Source: Methylotenera sp. (GTDB lineage: Bacteria > Pseudomonadota > Gammaproteobacteria > Burkholderiales > Methylophilaceae). From it: a stretch of DNA of 64,000 bases. The stretch lies in assembly GCA_014378845.1 (NCBI GenBank), contig JACMNB010000051.1:1-64000 (forward strand). The letters run 5' to 3'. Below are positions 26,894-35,448 of the stretch, in pieces. The notes under the pieces are model-generated. The model did no database searches and had not been told where the DNA came from. It saw only the letters and a program-made list of their open reading frames with translations. The translations under genes were made by a program, and so were the position numbers. Within the stretch, counting starts at the first letter, position 1; every line of letters starts with the position of its first letter.

Positions 26894-26934
26894 GCTAAAT
26901 CAAGTATATTTTGTCCATAAGCTTAGTTGGTTTT

Positions 26935-27020
26935 GTAGGATGTACGAAATGATTTACCTTGCGCACCATAGCAACGATGTAAGGCAAGGTGTGCAAATAA
27001 ACCCATTTCGCACACCCTAC
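26935..27020. repeat. Intergenic palindromic repeat (GTAGGRTGYRCGAAATG type)
   Basis: Outer arms GTAGGATGTACGAAATG and CATTTCGCACACCCTAC, with inner arms TACCTTGCGCACC and GGCAAGGTGTGC, form a long imperfect hairpin of about 86 bases. It lies between the mutL stop and the antitoxin promoter region. It is a separate sequence type from the GTCATTCT family in this window. It may terminate or stabilise the mutL transcript. Confidence 0.75.
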
Positions 27021-27104
27021 TGGCTTTCCTCTGATAAACGTCTTATCCAGTTTTTGTACTGCGAGGCGAAGCCAACACCGTATTTTTTTGGAGTTGTTTA
27101 AGCA

Positions 27105-29042
27105 TTATTTACCCCGCATAAACATCTTATCCAAATCGCTCATACTCACTTGAAACCACGTTGGGCGGCCGTGATTGCACATGCCAGAGCGTTCTGTAGC
27201 TTCCATATCGCGCAGTAAGGCGTTCATCTCAAGGATGGTGAGTATGCGATTAGCACGAACAGCCGCGTGGCAGGCCATGGTGCCTAGCAGTTCGTTTCTG
27301 CGCTCGGTAAGCGCGCGCGAAGCGCCAAATTCGCGTAAATCTTTTAGCACATCGCGGGCAAGCTTCACCGCATCGGCATTTTGCAACATAACAGGCACAG
27401 CGCGCACAGCAAGTGTGTTGGGCGAGAGGATGGCTATGTCGAAACCGAGCTGGCTTAGGCTAGAATCGTTGTTAGTTAAGGCTTCCTGCACCGCGGCGAC
27501 TTCAAGCCTATCGGCATTAAAGCTGACGGGGATTAGCAAGGGCTGCATGGCAACCGATTGTGCGCCATTCTCACCGTCAAGGGCATTTTTCAGTTGCTCG
27601 TACATAATGCGCTCGTGTGCGGCGTGCATGTCGATGACCACCAAGCCTGCGGCATTTTGCGCCAAAATATATACGCCGTGGATTTGCGCAACGGCGAATC
27701 CTAACGGAAAATCTTCCGTCGTTGCGTATTGAGGCTGACCAGACGACTGATTAGCTTCAGCTATATTTTCAAATTCTGATGCATAACAAACTGGGCTTGA
27801 AAATTGGCGATTTGCAGTTAGAAGGTCTGAAAGCGTGCCTTCTGCTTGCTCTGCCCCTAGAACGTGATTGCCATTACTACCCAATAAAGTTGGGTAAAAA
27901 GCAGTATTTTGCTGCGCACTGAATGGCATTTGCGCTTGGTATTTTGGATACCCTTCGACAAGCTCAGGGCGAACGGGGTTAAGTGAGTTTGGGGCGAATG
28001 GGTTGAATTGCGCTTGATTCGCCGTTGCTGCGTTAGAAACGCCAGTGGGCGTGGCCAGCGCTTTGTGCAGACTGTGAAAAACAAATCGGTGAATGGCTTG
28101 GCCATCCCTAAAACGCACCTCAGTTTTGGCGGGGTGCACATTCACATCAACTAAATTGGGATTGAGCTCTAAAAACAGCACATACGCGGGGTGACGATTG
28201 TGATGCAACACATCTTGATAGGCCTGGCGGATGGCGTGACTTAACAGTTTATCGCGCACAAAGCGGCCGTTTACATAGGCATATTGCGTATCGCGACTAT
28301 TGCGGCTAAAGGTGGGTTTGGCGATTGCGCCCCACAACTTTAAGCCAGCTGCGTCTTCTTGCAACGCAATACTTTCGGCATAAAATTCTGCGCCTAATAT
28401 ATCTAAAAAGCGCTTATTGGCTTGGCCTAACTTTTTATCTACTGCCGCAAAGCGGCTAATCACGCGGCCGTTGTGCTGCAGGGTAAAGTTTACATCAGAA
28501 TTTGACAAAGCAATACGTTCAAATGCGGCTTCGCAATGCCCAAATTCGGTTGCCTCTTGCTTTAAAAATTTGCGCCTTGCTGGCGTGTTAAAGTATAAAT
28601 CGTTGACTTCGATTATTGTGCCAGCGTCTAATGCAGTTGGCTCAAGCCTACTAATTTCTGCACCGTTACTGGCAATCTGCCATGCGTGTTTTTGCAATTG
28701 TTCGCGGCTAGCAATAATGGTGCGCGAAACTGATGCAACGCTTGCCAGCGCCTCGCCGCGAAAGCCTAAGCTTGCTACATTTTCTAACTCTTCTAGGGTG
28801 GCAATTTTGCTAGTTGCGTGCCGCGTAAGTGCCATTGCAAGATCATTTTGTGCAATGCCACTGCCGTTATCGGTGACTTTAATTTGCTTAACGCCGCCTT
28901 GCAGTAAACTCACCTGAATATCTGTAGCGCCAGCATCTAAGCTGTTTTCAAGCAATTCTTTTAGGGCAGAAGCTGGCCGTTCAACCACCTCACCTGCGGC
29001 GATTTGGCTAATCAGTTGATTGGGTAAAAGTTGAATGCGCAT
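27105..29042 (-). CDS. mutL: MutL: DNA mismatch repair endonuclease/ATPase
   Basis: This is a 645-residue protein from the ATG at 29042 (MRIQLLPNQL). It couples MutS mismatch recognition to strand removal. The GHKL ATPase motifs are ENSLDAGATDI, TDNGSGI, TRHATSKI and GFRGEALASV. The C-terminal domain carries DMHAAHERIMYE, which fits the endonuclease motif DxHA(X)2E(X)4E, plus ACHAAVRANR and CNHGRPTW. It is therefore predicted to nick DNA itself, in keeping with methyl-independent repair. The linker at about residues 355-364 contains an in-frame repeat peptide (PVRPELVEGYP) encoded by 27951-27978. It lies in the amiC-mutL-miaA order, separated from amiC by an opposite-strand helicase. Confidence 0.94.
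   Translation of the reverse strand: MRIQLLPNQLISQIAAGEVVERPASALKELLENSLDAGATDIQVSLLQGGVKQIKVTDNGSGIAQNDLAMALTRHATSKIATLEELENVASLGFRGEALASVASVSRTIIASREQLQKHAWQIASNGAEISRLEPTALDAGTIIEVNDLYFNTPARRKFLKQEATEFGHCEAAFERIALSNSDVNFTLQHNGRVISRFAAVDKKLGQANKRFLDILGAEFYAESIALQEDAAGLKLWGAIAKPTFSRNSRDTQYAYVNGRFVRDKLLSHAIRQAYQDVLHHNRHPAYVLFLELNPNLVDVNVHPAKTEVRFRDGQAIHRFVFHSLHKALATPTGVSNAATANQAQFNPFAPNSLNPVRPELVEGYPKYQAQMPFSAQQNTAFYPTLLGSNGNHVLGAEQAEGTLSDLLTANRQFSSPVCYASEFENIAEANQSSGQPQYATTEDFPLGFAVAQIHGVYILAQNAAGLVVIDMHAAHERIMYEQLKNALDGENGAQSVAMQPLLIPVSFNADRLEVAAVQEALTNNDSSLSQLGFDIAILSPNTLAVRAVPVMLQNADAVKLARDVLKDLREFGASRALTERRNELLGTMACHAAVRANRILTILEMNALLRDMEATERSGMCNHGRPTWFQVSMSDLDKMFMRGK
27951..27978. repeat. 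Dispersed repeat element inside mutL linker
   Basis: CCCTTCGACAAGCTCAGGGC followed by GAACGGGG is the core of a widespread bacterial intergenic repeat. Read on the minus strand in mutL's frame it encodes PVRPELVEGYP between the ATPase and C-terminal domains. The inserted peptide keeps the frame and falls in a variable linker. Confidence 0.7.
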
Positions 29043-29077
29043 GAATAACTCATCTAACAATATTGCTCACATTTTAC

Positions 29078-29164
29078 GTCATTCTGCGCTCAACGCTTTT
29101 AATTGAGCAAAGAATCCAGTCTTCGCCATCAAAAATCTGCATGCTTCGTTAGGATCAGAATGAC
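29078..29164. repeat. Intergenic inverted repeat between mutL and SUV3-like helicase
   Basis: End arms GTCATTCTG (29078-29086) and CAGAATGAC (29156-29164) are perfect complements. Inside them CTCAACGC...AAGAATCC and TGCTTCGTTAGGATC show further partial symmetry. It shares its ends with the element at 25276 and the one in the AddA-like gene. It occupies most of the 163 bases between the divergent starts, so promoters for both genes must lie around or within it. Confidence 0.7.
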
Positions 29165-29205
29165 CCACTTGGTATTTTGGCAGCTTTAAGCCACAATCTG
29201 GCACC

Positions 29206-30762
29206 ATGAAACCGAATATTCACTTTAACTTATTGGCTAACGATTATGCCGCTAGTTTTGCCTTAGATTTCAAGCAAGCGCGCGCTATCAATCGCCATCA
29301 CCATTTTTATGTTGGGCCGACAAACTCGGGCAAAACTTATCATGCCTTTAACGCTTTGATTGCTGCCAAATCGGGCGTTTACTTAGCGCCGCTACGCTTA
29401 TTGGCGATGGAAGTGCGCGATAAATTAATAGCGGCAGGCGTGCCTTGCAATTTAATCACGGGCGAAGAGCGCGATATTATTGATGGCGCGCAGCATACTG
29501 CCAGCACCATTGAGATGATGAATCCAAATAAATTGGTAGATGTAGCCATTATTGACGAGATTCAAATGCTGCAAGATCCAGATCGCGGCAGTGCGTGGAC
29601 AGCTGCGCTGGTGGGCGTGCCTGCACGGCAAGTGTTTGTGTGCGGCAGTAATGCTGTCACCGCGCCCTGCTTGCAAGTGATTGAATCGCTGAATGAAACT
29701 GTCGAAATAACGCATTTGCAACGTATGACACCATTAGTGTTAGAAGATGAAAGTTTGTGCGGCAAGCGTTATAGTAAGCCAAAGCTAAAGCCAAAGTTGC
29801 AAAAAGGTGACGCAATCATTGTGTTTTCACGCAAAGATGTCTTAACTTTCTCCGCAAGATTCAAGCAATGGGGCTTTACTGTGGCCAGTATTTACGGTGC
29901 ACTGTCACCCGAAGTGCGTCGGCATGAATCGGAGCGATTTTGCACAGGCCAAGCCGATATTTTAGTGGCGACAGACGCGATTGGCATGGGTCTCAATTTG
30001 CCGATTCGACGCGTCATTTTTTCGGCTATTCATAAGTTTGATGGTGTGGCTGCGCGCTTACTGAATGCGACCGAAGTGCGCCAAATTGCTGGCCGCGCAG
30101 GCCGTTTTGGCATTTACGAAACGGGCTTTGTAAGCATATTAGAAGACGACGAGCGCTTTCATATCGAGCACATGCTGGCGACTGACGACACAAGTGAATT
30201 AACGAAACTGCCGATTGCGCCAAACTTTAATCAACTGGCGGAAATTGCAGAAAAAATGCACACCGCAAAACTGGCCGAATGTTTGGAATATTTTGCGCAA
30301 CAGTTAAAATTTGAAAATGCGTTATTTGCATTAAGTAACGTTGCAACTTTGCACGCTCAAGCACTTTTGGTGGACGAATTTGCGCCTAAAATGGCCTTAA
30401 AAGATAAGTTTATTTTTGCTTGCGCGCCAATTTCCATTAATACTAATATTGAAAAAGACTATTTTTTAATGTGCCTGCAAAGCGCGTATTTATTGGCTCC
30501 CAGAGCATTGCCAGCAGCGCCTCATTGGTTAGATGTGACCAATCCAAAACACTTTAACTCTAAATATTTGCAGACAGCCGAAAACTTAAGCCAAAATATT
30601 AGCCTGTACGCATGGTTAAGTTTTAAGTTTTCACAAGTTTTTACGGATGGTAATAGCGTGAAAGCGTTTAGGAACCACGTGAGCAAATATATTGAAAACG
30701 CCCTGCTAACCCAAGCTGGCTATGGCCAAACTGCGCGTGAAGCAGATATTTTAAAGCATTAA
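29206..30762 (+). CDS. SUV3-like superfamily 2 RNA helicase
   Basis: This is a 518-residue helicase resembling mitochondrial SUV3. Motif I is YVGPTNSGKTYHAF (about 37-50). The other signatures are GVYLAPLRLLAMEVRDKL, LITGEERD, STIEMMN, Walker B VAIIDEIQML, FSRKDVLTF, SIYGALSPEVRRHE, LVATDAIGMGLNLPIRRVIF and QIAGRAGRFG. SUV3 unwinds RNA within the mitochondrial degradosome; bacterial homologues are scattered and little studied. The protein ends with a ~150-residue alpha-helical region (SUV3_C-like). It is inserted in opposite orientation between mutL and amiC. Its stop is six bases from that of the convergent amiC. A role in RNA turnover is inference. Confidence 0.88.
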   Translation: MKPNIHFNLLANDYAASFALDFKQARAINRHHHFYVGPTNSGKTYHAFNALIAAKSGVYLAPLRLLAMEVRDKLIAAGVPCNLITGEERDIIDGAQHTASTIEMMNPNKLVDVAIIDEIQMLQDPDRGSAWTAALVGVPARQVFVCGSNAVTAPCLQVIESLNETVEITHLQRMTPLVLEDESLCGKRYSKPKLKPKLQKGDAIIVFSRKDVLTFSARFKQWGFTVASIYGALSPEVRRHESERFCTGQADILVATDAIGMGLNLPIRRVIFSAIHKFDGVAARLLNATEVRQIAGRAGRFGIYETGFVSILEDDERFHIEHMLATDDTSELTKLPIAPNFNQLAEIAEKMHTAKLAECLEYFAQQLKFENALFALSNVATLHAQALLVDEFAPKMALKDKFIFACAPISINTNIEKDYFLMCLQSAYLLAPRALPAAPHWLDVTNPKHFNSKYLQTAENLSQNISLYAWLSFKFSQVFTDGNSVKAFRNHVSKYIENALLTQAGYGQTAREADILKH

Positions 30763-30768
30763 AATGGG

Positions 30769-32196
30769 TTAATCTTTGGCGACTTTGGTTTTTGCCAAGG
30801 CAGGATTACTCGAAAAATATTTTTTAATGCCACTAAAAATAGAATCAACCAGCTTGTCTTGGTAAGCTTCGTCGTTTAATTTTTTCTCTTCTTCCGGGTT
30901 GCTAATAAACGCTGTTTCTACCAATATCGATGGAATATCTGGTGATTTTAGCACCGCAAAAGCCGCTTGCTCCACACGGCTGGTATGCAGTTTATTAATC
31001 TCGCCAATGTGGCCTAGCACGGCTTTACCGAGCTTTAAACTATCGTTAATGGTGGCAGCTTGCGATAAATCTAGCAAGGTGCGTGCTAACACTGGGTCTT
31101 TATCATCTAAGCTAACGCCGCCAATTAAATCTGATTCATTCTCTTTTTTGGCCAAATATCGCGCGCTGGCGCTGGTTGCGCCCTTTTCTGACAGCGCAAA
31201 AACTGATGAGCCACGTGCCGCTTGATTGGTAAAGGCATCGGCGTGAATTGACACGAATAGATCAGCCTTGGCATTGCGCGCCTTAACCACACGGCCGTGC
31301 AGCGGCACAAAATAATCGCCGTCACGCGTTAAAACGCCGCGCATATTGGATTCTGCGTCAATTTTATCTTTTAATTTTTTAGCAATTTTTAAGGTAATGT
31401 CTTTTTCATGGCTACCGCTTGCGCCGCGCGCGCCCGGGTCTTCGCCGCCGTGCCCTGCATCAATGGCAATGGTAATAAGTCGGTCACCCTCTTTATTTTG
31501 TGTTGGCGTTTCTTTTTTTAAAGCTTCATTTTTTATAGCTTCGTTTTTTAAAGCTTCGTTTTTTACAGTTTCGTTTTTATTCTCAATCGGCTTAGCTGTG
31601 ATTTTCGGCTCTGCTGTTTCATCTGGCGCAATTGGAGGAAGCGGCTCGATGACTGGCTTTAACACAGGTTGATTCATGTCAGTATTGGGATCAGGTTTGT
31701 TTATTTTTTTATCTAACAGGCTCATTAATTCATCTTGCAGCGGATAAATATCCAGCACTAGCCGATTTTTATACTCGCCTGCGGGCGCCAGCGCAAATAA
31801 ATTAGATTTCACTTCACCTTTTAAATCAACGGCAATACGCACCACGTTTGGCTTATATTTGGCCACCCGCACTTGTTTAATGTAAGGATCGCCCGATAAA
31901 ATTTTATCCGACAGCGTTTTTAAGGCTGAATTTAGATCAATATCTTCAATATCTAGCACTAATCTATCAGGGTTTTTTAATATAATCAGCTGGTATTTCA
32001 TGGCAGAAGTCGATTCAAACGCGATGCGCGTGTACTCTTGCGCGGGCCACACGCGGGCAGCCGTAACGGTGTTGCTGGCCGCTTGTGCGCACACGCTACC
32101 AATTAAAAAACAGGCAGCAATCAGATAGAATGCTCCGAATTTTAGGGTGGTTTGTAGGCCAGTCTTTAGGCGTAGTGTTAAAAGCGGTCTAAACAT
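30769..32196 (-). CDS. amiC: N-acetylmuramoyl-L-alanine amidase with AMIN domain (AmiC type)
   Basis: This is a 475-residue periplasmic amidase that cleaves the stem peptide from muramic acid during septum splitting. A long signal (about 1-40, ending AQA) is followed by an AMIN domain (about 45-150, ARVWPAQEYTRIAFES) that targets the septum. A Pro/Lys/Glu-rich linker (about 175-235) follows, then the zinc Amidase_3 domain (IAIDAGHGGEDPGARG, SIHADAF, ILVETAFISNPEEE with the catalytic Glu). No LysM domain is present, so it is AmiC- rather than AmiB-like. The linker contains tandem KNEA(L/I) repeats. It overlaps the end of tsaE by 19 bases, so it is co-translated with it. Confidence 0.9.
   Translation of the reverse strand: MFRPLLTLRLKTGLQTTLKFGAFYLIAACFLIGSVCAQAASNTVTAARVWPAQEYTRIAFESTSAMKYQLIILKNPDRLVLDIEDIDLNSALKTLSDKILSGDPYIKQVRVAKYKPNVVRIAVDLKGEVKSNLFALAPAGEYKNRLVLDIYPLQDELMSLLDKKINKPDPNTDMNQPVLKPVIEPLPPIAPDETAEPKITAKPIENKNETVKNEALKNEAIKNEALKKETPTQNKEGDRLITIAIDAGHGGEDPGARGASGSHEKDITLKIAKKLKDKIDAESNMRGVLTRDGDYFVPLHGRVVKARNAKADLFVSIHADAFTNQAARGSSVFALSEKGATSASARYLAKKENESDLIGGVSLDDKDPVLARTLLDLSQAATINDSLKLGKAVLGHIGEINKLHTSRVEQAAFAVLKSPDIPSILVETAFISNPEEEKKLNDEAYQDKLVDSIFSGIKKYFSSNPALAKTKVAKD
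31516..31577. repeat. 15-base tandem repeat in amiC linker
   Basis: Four to five copies of a 15-base unit close to TTTTTTAAAGCTTCG encode K-N-E-(A/T)-(L/I/V) repeats on the minus strand, in the linker between the AMIN and amidase domains. The units differ by single bases, so copy number may vary between strains without changing frame. Confidence 0.8.
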
Positions 32197-32660
32197 TGTT
32201 TACCCAAAATAGAGGCTGCTACAAATTGGACTTGTCGTCCAAAGTTTTCTGGCTTACCAGTGTTATAAAGCGACAGTTTTACATCAATATCAGGCTTCGG
32301 CAATATGTGTTCAGCCTTTTCTGGCCATTCAATCATGCATATATTTTGTGCATTAAAATACTCTCTAAAACCTGCTGCTTCCCATTCTTCTTCATCACTA
32401 AATCGATATAAATCAAAATGATACACATTAAACTGGGCGAAATGATACGATTCTACCAATGTGTATGTAGGGCTTTTTACTTTGCCAATATACCCCAGAC
32501 CGTGCAAAACACCGCGCGTAAAAGTAGTTTTGCCCGCTCCTAAATCGCCATGCAAATAAATATTTAAGCCCGCTTGCAAAATATTGGCAAACCGTGCGCC
32601 GCAGGCTAACGTTGCCGCTTCGTCTTCTAATACTAGTGTAATATCATTGGGGTTATGCAT
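32178..32660 (-). CDS. tsaE: TsaE: ATPase of the tRNA t6A synthesis complex
   Basis: This is a 160-residue P-loop ATPase required with TsaB/TsaD for N6-threonylcarbamoyl-adenosine at A37 of ANN-decoding tRNAs. The Walker A is LHGDLGAGKTTFTRG (about 37-50), followed by KSPTYTLVESY, the switch-like HFDLYRF, and MIEWPEKAEHILP. Length and order are standard. Its ATG is the complement of the CAT in the palindrome ATGCAT whose ATG starts queG on the other strand. The sequence AGGTG upstream of its start, a good ribosome site, therefore lies inside the queG coding region. It overlaps amiC at its 3' end. Confidence 0.93.
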   Translation of the reverse strand: MHNPNDITLVLEDEAATLACGARFANILQAGLNIYLHGDLGAGKTTFTRGVLHGLGYIGKVKSPTYTLVESYHFAQFNVYHFDLYRFSDEEEWEAAGFREYFNAQNICMIEWPEKAEHILPKPDIDVKLSLYNTGKPENFGRQVQFVAASILGKQCLDRF

Positions 32661-33716
32661 TTAACACCTAGCAACGATTACACCAAACTGGCGGCTGATA
32701 TCAAGCGCTGGGGCCTTGAATTGGGCTTTGCAGACATTGGCATTACCGATACTGACTTGTCGTCTGCCGAACCTGAACATCAAACGTGGATTAAAAAAGG
32801 CTTTCATGGTGACATGGATTATATGGCAAAACATGGCGTAAAACGCACACGCCCTGCCGATTTAGTGCCAAATACGGTGCGCGTGATTTCGGCCAGGCTA
32901 GATTATTGTCCGCCCAAAGCCAAAGATAGTTGGGATGTGATTGAAGATGGTGAGCAAGCATTTATTTCAAGATATGCTTTGGGTCGTGATTACCACAAAG
33001 TAATGCGGCAAAAATTGCAGAAATTATGCGATAAAATCTCGGAGAATATTACCGAATTTGAATATCGCGTATTCACCGATAGCGCACCAGTGCTAGAGGT
33101 GGCGCTAGCGGAAAAAGCTGGATTAGGCTGGCGCGGCAAGCATACTTTGTTATTAAATAAAGGTCATGGCTCATGGTTTTTTCTAGGTGAAATCTACATC
33201 AATTTGCCATTACCAATTGACGAGAAAGCCAGCAATCATTGCGGCACATGCTCAGCTTGCATTGATGTATGCCCTACCCGTGCCATTACCGCGCCGTATG
33301 AAGTGGATGCGCGGCGCTGTATTTCGTACTTAACCATTGAGCTTAAAACCGCAATCCCGCTAGAGTTTAGGCCGCTAATCGGCAATCGCGTCTATGGCTG
33401 CGACGATTGTCAATTGGTGTGTCCGTGGAATAAGTTTGCAGAAATCACAACCGAGCCAGACTTTAATATTCGAAATGGTTTGGACGATATTAGCTTGGTA
33501 TCCTGTTTTGCGTGGAGCGAAGCAGAATTTACGCAAAAAATGGCTGGTAGCGCGATTTACCGTATTGGCTATGTACAATGGCTGCGCAATATAGCCGTTG
33601 GGTTGGGCAATGCGCCTAGCTCTCCCGAAGTGATTAACGCCTTAAAAACCCGTGAAACTAATAACAGTGAATTGCTACGCGAGCACGTGGCTTGGGCGTT
33701 GCAACAGCATCGATAA
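32655..33716 (+). CDS. queG: QueG: epoxyqueuosine reductase
   Basis: This is a 353-residue cobalamin- and iron-sulfur-dependent enzyme that converts epoxyqueuosine to queuosine at tRNA position 34. The N-terminal IKRWGLELGFADIGITDTDL closely resembles E. coli QueG. KHTLLLNKGHGSWFFLGEIY lies in the B12-binding region. Two 4Fe-4S clusters are indicated by HCGTCSACIDVCPT and YGCDDCQLVCPWN, and HEAT-like helices end the protein. The start ATG at 32655 overlaps the divergent tsaE start by six bases. The GGGG stretch upstream that could serve as its ribosome site lies in the tsaE reading frame. Confidence 0.93.
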   Translation: MHLTPSNDYTKLAADIKRWGLELGFADIGITDTDLSSAEPEHQTWIKKGFHGDMDYMAKHGVKRTRPADLVPNTVRVISARLDYCPPKAKDSWDVIEDGEQAFISRYALGRDYHKVMRQKLQKLCDKISENITEFEYRVFTDSAPVLEVALAEKAGLGWRGKHTLLLNKGHGSWFFLGEIYINLPLPIDEKASNHCGTCSACIDVCPTRAITAPYEVDARRCISYLTIELKTAIPLEFRPLIGNRVYGCDDCQLVCPWNKFAEITTEPDFNIRNGLDDISLVSCFAWSEAEFTQKMAGSAIYRIGYVQWLRNIAVGLGNAPSSPEVINALKTRETNNSELLREHVAWALQQHR

Positions 33717-34079
33717 TTGGTTGTGTTATTGCGCTTGTTCAATTTTAAGGATTAGCAAAAAACTGATCCACTAGCTAGCAAAGTTCTTGTGCGGTTTTGT
33801 AAAAATTTATTATACCCTTGTTAAACTGCCATTACGAGCTGGTTATATTGTAATTGCGGGCTTGACCCGCAATCTGTTCAATTTTATTCAAAAAGATTCC
33901 GCATCAAGTGCGGAATGACAAAAATAAGTGCAAAACAACATAAGCCTGCGATATGTAGGAAACAAAAGTAAAATTAAATTTCTTAATATGTATAGCCCGT
34001 ATGGGCTATTGCCCCCCTGCAATTTGCAGAAGATACTATTTTTATAAATTTTACGCAACCAACTAAAAGGGGAAATTCT
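33717..34079. other. 363-base intergenic region between queG and the PEP-CTERM gene
   Basis: No coding sequence is evident. It holds the paired-hairpin repeat at 33853-33919. A small palindrome TAGCCC-GTAT-GGGCTA lies at 33993-34008 and a hairpin CTGCAATTTGCAG at 34017-34029. Just before the next ATG is a strong ribosome site (AAAAGGGGAAA). The two small hairpins sit in what is probably the 5' untranslated leader of the PEP-CTERM gene and may regulate it. They match no riboswitch I recognise. Confidence 0.6.
33853..33919. repeat. Double-hairpin intergenic repeat
   Basis: The first hairpin ATTGCGGG-CTTGA-CCCGCAAT (33853-33873) is followed by ATTCCGCA-TCAAG-TGCGGAAT (33896-33916) and ends AATGAC. 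Both have perfect 8-base arms and 5-base loops that are complements of each other (CTTGA/TCAAG). The ATTCCGC...GGAATGAC part resembles the other GTCATTC-ended repeats in the window. Confidence 0.75.
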
Positions 34080-34814
34080 ATGAAAAATCGTCTATATTTA
34101 GCCTCATTCTTACTTACTGTTGGCTATGCGAATAATGCGCTTTCCACTGTTGTATTTTCTACAGATTTCGACGGAGCTTTAGCTTCTGAAATATCACCTG
34201 GCACAGCAACCTTAACAGGTGTGCAGGGTTATGTTGGACTTGGCCCACCGGGAAATGTGTTTGGCGGAAATTTTTTACGTAGCGAAACAGGAAATACTAT
34301 TTCGCTTAGTCTAAATAGTTTACCAAGTCATGACACTATTAGCTTGAAATTTTTATTCGCTGCGATTGATTCGCTCGATGGAACAGGTGTTTTTCCAGCG
34401 GGCGATTTCTTTAAAATTGTAATTGACGGCAATACTTTATTCAGTGAATCATTTGCTAATGCAACACCTAATCAAATTCAAAGTTATATTCCTCCTCCAG
34501 GCGTTGAGCTTGCTCGCCGTCAGGATTTAGGGTTCACACAAGGAGGTTTTTATTTGGATAGCGCTTATAATTTAGGTGCAGACCCAATTTTCTCTGATTT
34601 TGCTCACACAGGTTCATCCGCATCAATACAGTTTTTGATATTCGGTACTGGCAATCAAAGTCTAATTGACGAATCATGGGCAATGGATAATTTGGAAGTC
34701 AGTGTATTTACAAAAGATGGGAATCCCTCTGCCGTTCCTTTACCAGCCGCTGCATGGTTGTTTGGTTCTGGCATCATGGGCTTGTTTGGCTTACGCCGTA
34801 AAGCTTTAGCTTAA
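34080..34814 (+). CDS. PEP-CTERM-type exported protein of unknown function
   Basis: This is a 244-residue secreted protein with a signal peptide (about 1-23) and a C-terminal sorting signal: VPLPAAAWLFGSGIMGLFGL followed by RRKALA. That is the VPLPAA variant of PEP-CTERM, consisting of motif, hydrophobic helix and basic end. Such proteins are processed by an exosortase and are usually linked to exopolysaccharide or biofilm; no exosortase gene is in this window. The middle region is rich in Gly, Ser and Asn with beta-type patterning and no recognised domain. A strong intrinsic terminator follows. Confidence 0.85.
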   Translation: MKNRLYLASFLLTVGYANNALSTVVFSTDFDGALASEISPGTATLTGVQGYVGLGPPGNVFGGNFLRSETGNTISLSLNSLPSHDTISLKFLFAAIDSLDGTGVFPAGDFFKIVIDGNTLFSESFANATPNQIQSYIPPPGVELARRQDLGFTQGGFYLDSAYNLGADPIFSDFAHTGSSASIQFLIFGTGNQSLIDESWAMDNLEVSVFTKDGNPSAVPLPAAAWLFGSGIMGLFGLRRKALA

Positions 34815-34827
34815 CTTTTAGTCACAG

Positions 34828-34854
34828 AAAAAGGACGCATATAGCGTCCTTTTT
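34828..34854 (+). terminator. Intrinsic terminator after the PEP-CTERM gene
   Basis: Perfect 11-base arms AAAAAGGACGC and GCGTCCTTTTT surround the loop ATATA. The T run ends the stem on the plus strand and the A run mirrors it on the minus strand, so it can serve both this gene and the convergent efp. Confidence 0.9.
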
Positions 34855-34887
34855 ATTAGCTTGAACAGCTAACTTCAACAAACGAAC

Positions 34888-35448
34888 TTACTTTAAAACA
34901 CGGTTTCGATATTCACCCGTGCGTGTGTCAATCTCAATTTTGTCGCCTTGCGCGCAAAATAATGGCACGGGAAACTCAAAACCTGATGCTAATTTAGCTG
35001 GTTTCATAACCTTGCCTGATGTGTCGCCTTTAACGGCTGGCTCGGTGTAAGCAATTTCGCGAATCACCGTGGTTGGCAGCTCAACAGAAATGGCTTTGCC
35101 ATCGTAAAAGCGCACATCGCAAGTCATGCCATCTTCCATGTACGGTAATGCATCTTCCATAAATTCGGCATCAACATCCACTTGGTTGTAGTCTGCATCC
35201 ATAAACACATAAGTTGGATCGGCAAAATAGCTGTAAGTCACTTCTTTTTTCTCAAGCACAATAATTTCAAACTTGTCGCCAGCACCGTAAATTGTTTCGC
35301 TTGGCGCATCGGTTAACAAGTTTTTAAACTTCATTTTTACAACCGCAGTGCTGCGGCCAGATTTATTGTATTCGGCCTTCACCACGACCAATGGCACGCC
35401 ATCGACCATAATCACGTTACCTGCGCGAAGTTCTTGTGCTGTTTTCAT
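34888..35448 (-). CDS. efp: Elongation factor P (arginine-32 type)
   Basis: This is a 186-residue EF-P that relieves ribosome stalling at polyproline stretches. The acceptor loop reads [12 protein letters not shown], with Arg at position 32 in place of the Lys used by the EpmA pathway. This marks the EarP-dependent rhamnosylated type. Three beta-barrel domains are complete; the end reads GEYRNRVLK. The gene for the modifying enzyme EarP lies 113 bases upstream on the same strand. Confidence 0.96.
   Translation of the reverse strand: MKTAQELRAGNVIMVDGVPLVVVKAEYNKSGRSTAVVKMKFKNLLTDAPSETIYGAGDKFEIIVLEKKEVTYSYFADPTYVFMDADYNQVDVDAEFMEDALPYMEDGMTCDVRFYDGKAISVELPTTVIREIAYTEPAVKGDTSGKVMKPAKLASGFEFPVPLFCAQGDKIEIDTRTGEYRNRVLK

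Noticed and set aside
26808..27101. Open frame across the intergenic palindrome between the antitoxin and mutL.
   Set aside because: It runs through the repeat with no recognisable protein features and no ribosome site.
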